Shown here: positions 61,792 to 64,000 of the stretch, one piece after another
Numbering within the stretch: position 1 is the first letter of the stretch
Layout: each line of letters opens with the position of its first letter
Assembly: GCA_025738555.1 (NCBI GenBank)
Contig: JAOVFP010000018.1
Coordinates: 1 to 64,000, forward strand
Direction: 5' to 3'
DNA: 64,000 nt
Source of the DNA: Cyathus striatus
Lineage: Eukaryota; Basidiomycota; Agaricomycetes; Agaricales; Nidulariaceae
Notes under the pieces: generated by a model
What the model was told of the DNA's origin: nothing
The model's database searches: none
What the model saw: the letters and a program-made list of their open reading frames with translations, nothing else
Translations under genes and position numbers: made by a program

Positions 61792-61911
61792 TAAAGTGCA
61801 TAAAATTTTACAGGGAGTTGAGTATTTCGTGACGACCCGTTTTTACTAAGCACCAATGTTTACATGCAACACACCGAGTTGTCCGAGTGGCGGTGCTCAC
61901 TGCTGCGGAGT

Positions 61912-62030
61912 CTAATGTAGTCCCCTGTTATAACTCGCTTAGCAGCAAACTAGTCCGGACTCCGCACAAAGAAGAAGGCGGTTATGTACAAACGCTTACT
62001 ACATAGGATGCTCATGGGCAAGTCGCTGAT
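61912..62030 (-). repeat. Dispersed repeat, copy 2 of 2
   Basis: Reverse-complement relative of 6171-6290 (shared GCTAAGCGAGTTATAACAGG and TGAGCATCCTAT blocks). It lies just internal to the Harbinger-like element and is not part of it. Confidence 0.6.
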
Positions 62031-62426
62031 TTGATAAATATGTAACTAAAATGTCTACCTGCGCTGCAAAATCTGACATAAGTATTCAGGTGCTCAGCAG
62101 GAGGCGAGAGGTGCTTGCGTACTGGCGGTAGGGCAAAACAAGGTAGAACATTTTGTTTGCCTCCATTTACCACCTACACGTTGGGCGCTGCGACTGGCGC
62201 TACCCAGCTGCGCCGAGGCTGCGGGTAGCTTAGCTAATTGTACTTACAGATCCGTAAACGAGATTAGTACTACGACTCGCGAAGTTTGAATGTATTTACG
62301 GTCATGATGACATAGTCTTAATAAACCCAAGCGTCTGATTGATGATCATAGTCAAATCATATTTCTCCCGAAACGAAGTCTAACCCGTGCACCCATCCAC
62401 TGGTTACAGATTCGAACGCTTTTCAA
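62031..62426. other. Upstream region of the second NLR-like gene
   Basis: A GC-richer stretch at about 62.1-62.25 kb with no gene. From about 62365 to 62426 it is homologous, inverted, to 57453-57530 upstream of copy 1, so the duplication includes promoter-proximal DNA. Confidence 0.55.
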
Positions 62427-64000
62427 ATGATACAAATTGTTCTTCTCATACTACTTACTCCGATACAGGGAACATTTTCCCACACTTCGGGCTCCACACA
62501 TTTGTCGACATTTTCCAACCAAGGGTGTTGCGGTTTCCGATTGCGATATTAATTCTGCCGGGAGAGATATTAATATCAACAACTATCCCAGTCCAGAAAC
62601 AGGTATGAGAACCAAAATAATTTTACTGACTATAATAACTCAGCTATGTAGCACGTTGCCCATTAGCCGAAGATCCCCTGGATCGCCTCAATAAGCTGAG
62701 TGCAGTAGGGGCCTCGTATAATTCCAGAGACAGCCGAAAACGTGCTTTATGCACTGAAGGCACCAGAACATCGCAGCTAATGATTATTAAACATTGGGTT
62801 CAGAATGTGTCAACTAACAAGAAGATATTTTGGTTATCCGGAGGCGTCGGGGCAGGGAAAAGTTCTATTGCGCAAACTATTGCTCAATTTTGCGCTGAAA
62901 GGGATTGTCTGGCTGCCACGTTTTTCTTCAAAGCCGACGATGAGACACGCTCACAAGTGGACCAGTTAATACCAACCTTATCATTGCAGCTTGCAGCGTC
63001 ATCGGAAAATAGTAAACGGGTTATAGAAGAATATTTGATACGATATCCTCGTCCAATGAAGGAGATAAATCTTCAAGAACAATTCCAATGGCTAGTACAA
63101 TATCCGATCTGGTCTATCACGCCAAATATATGCGCTCGCAAGACACCTAAATTGATTGTAATAGATGCATTAGATGAGTCCAATGATTTCGACACGCTTC
63201 GGGACTTTCTTTCATCTGTGGTCAACAGTTTGGCTGAGCACACGTGTCATCCTTTACGAATCCTTCTTACTAGCCGCCCCGAACAACGAATCGCCGCATT
63301 TTTTGCGGGATTACCAGAACACATATATGAAAACATCAGCCTAGTGCATGACGAAGAGTCAGATCATGACATTCGTCTACATCTTACAAATACATTTGCG
63401 CACATCCGCTCAAAACATATCCACGATTATCGTGAAAGACTTGAAGACTGGCCTCCCAAATCAGATATAGATTGGCTCGTTGATCGATCATCAGGCCATT
63501 TCATTTACGCATCCACGGTGGTCAAGTTTATTGACAACGATATGGAGAACCCAGCGTTGCAATTGGAGTACATTCTTAGAGGGTTGAACTCAGGAGATTC
63601 GATTGGAGGTAGTGCTTACAAAGAGATTGACAAACTTTACGACGCAGTCCTTACAAAAGCTACTCAAGACGTACACGTAAGCGTTGAAGCTATAGTCAAG
63701 CTATTGGCTGTATATGCTTCGACCAAACCAGGTCTTATCGAAGCACAGACCAATCGTACTATAGCTGCACGGGTAATACAGGAAAACGAAGACCTTGTGG
63801 TTCGTATACATCGACATATGCGCTCCCTTATTGCGCCAGTTAATACGAAGTCTATGAAAATGGAACTTCTGCACAAATCATTTCTGGACTATCTTAACGA
63901 TTCAACCCGTTCCGGATCATTTTATATCGAGAACATTCGTTACGTACCACACTTTTCACATGTTTTCTGGTGCGAAATTCTGCAAATACATTATTCACGA
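62427..64000 (+). CDS. NACHT NTPase (NLR-like), copy 2, cut by window end
   Basis: Paralog of the 55-57 kb gene in the opposite orientation. Exon 1 starts at 62427 (MIQIVLLILLTPIQGTFSHT), and an intron at 62603-62666 leads to DPLDRLNKLSAVGASYNSRD. The long frame then has WLSGGVGAGKSSIAQT (Walker A, 62840-62866), AATFFFKADDETRS and KLIVIDALDES (Walker B, 63150-63182). LLTSRPEQRIAAFF, DRSSGHFIYASTVVKFID and LLHKSFLDYLNDSTRS follow, and it is open to the last base. The NACHT core has no stop. In exon 1 one base appears to be missing near 62510-62530 relative to copy 1, so the ATG frame does not reach INSAGRDININ. Either the start lies elsewhere or the N-terminus is damaged. The C-terminal part and repeats are outside the window. 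Confidence 0.8.

Noticed and set aside
61619..61849. 76-codon frame in the Harbinger-like element
   Set aside because: It runs through the right TIR into flanking DNA, so it cannot be an element gene, and no domain is seen.

Overview
The window is the left end of a fungal chromosome. It opens with about 17 copies of the CCCTAA telomere repeat and runs inward through a gene-free, repeat-rich subtelomere (1-8 kb) into gene islands separated by transposons and decayed genes. Short spliceosomal introns (nearly all 47-64 nt, with a few of 80-82 nt) with clear GT..AG ends, together with the families present (F-box/LRR-like, HMG-box, DUF6699, a DUF6593-like small protein, Con-6, NACHT NTPases and a common basidiomycete MULE-like transposase), point to an agaricomycete basidiomycete. 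The style resembles Rhizoctonia/Ceratobasidiaceae; that last step is inference.

Layout. 0-5 kb: telomere, a G-poor strand, GTCAC-rich minisatellites and a two-unit satellite. 5-13.5 kb: mostly anonymous, with one F-box gene (minus) that carries a one-base frameshift. 13.6-29.2 kb is the best gene island: an HMG-box regulator (5 exons), a secreted GH30-type glycosidase (17 exons), a DUF6699 protein, a small DUF6593-like gene split by a 3.0-kb intron full of degenerate tandem repeats, a MnSOD lacking a presequence, and a Con-6 protein. 29.2-46 kb: a CACTA-like foldback element, an unknown two-exon gene, side-by-side SET-domain and Old Yellow Enzyme pseudogenes, and a few unknown disordered ORFs. 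45.5-52.5 kb: a MULE-like transposase gene broken by nonsense codons and by a hAT-like element that itself contains a second element of the same family. 54-64 kb: more inverted-repeat elements and two inverted paralogous NACHT genes, one clearly dead (55-57 kb) and one nearly open but cut by the window end.

The intact genes are not an obvious pathway. MnSOD and the DUF6593-like gene are divergent from a shared 0.56-kb spacer, and MnSOD and Con-6 are tail to tail. The most informative content is transposon biology: five or six short-TIR elements of at least three superfamilies can be delimited to the base, several with exact target-site duplications. No tRNA, rRNA or CRISPR was seen. All gene models were spliced by eye; where the summed exons are a multiple of three I say so.
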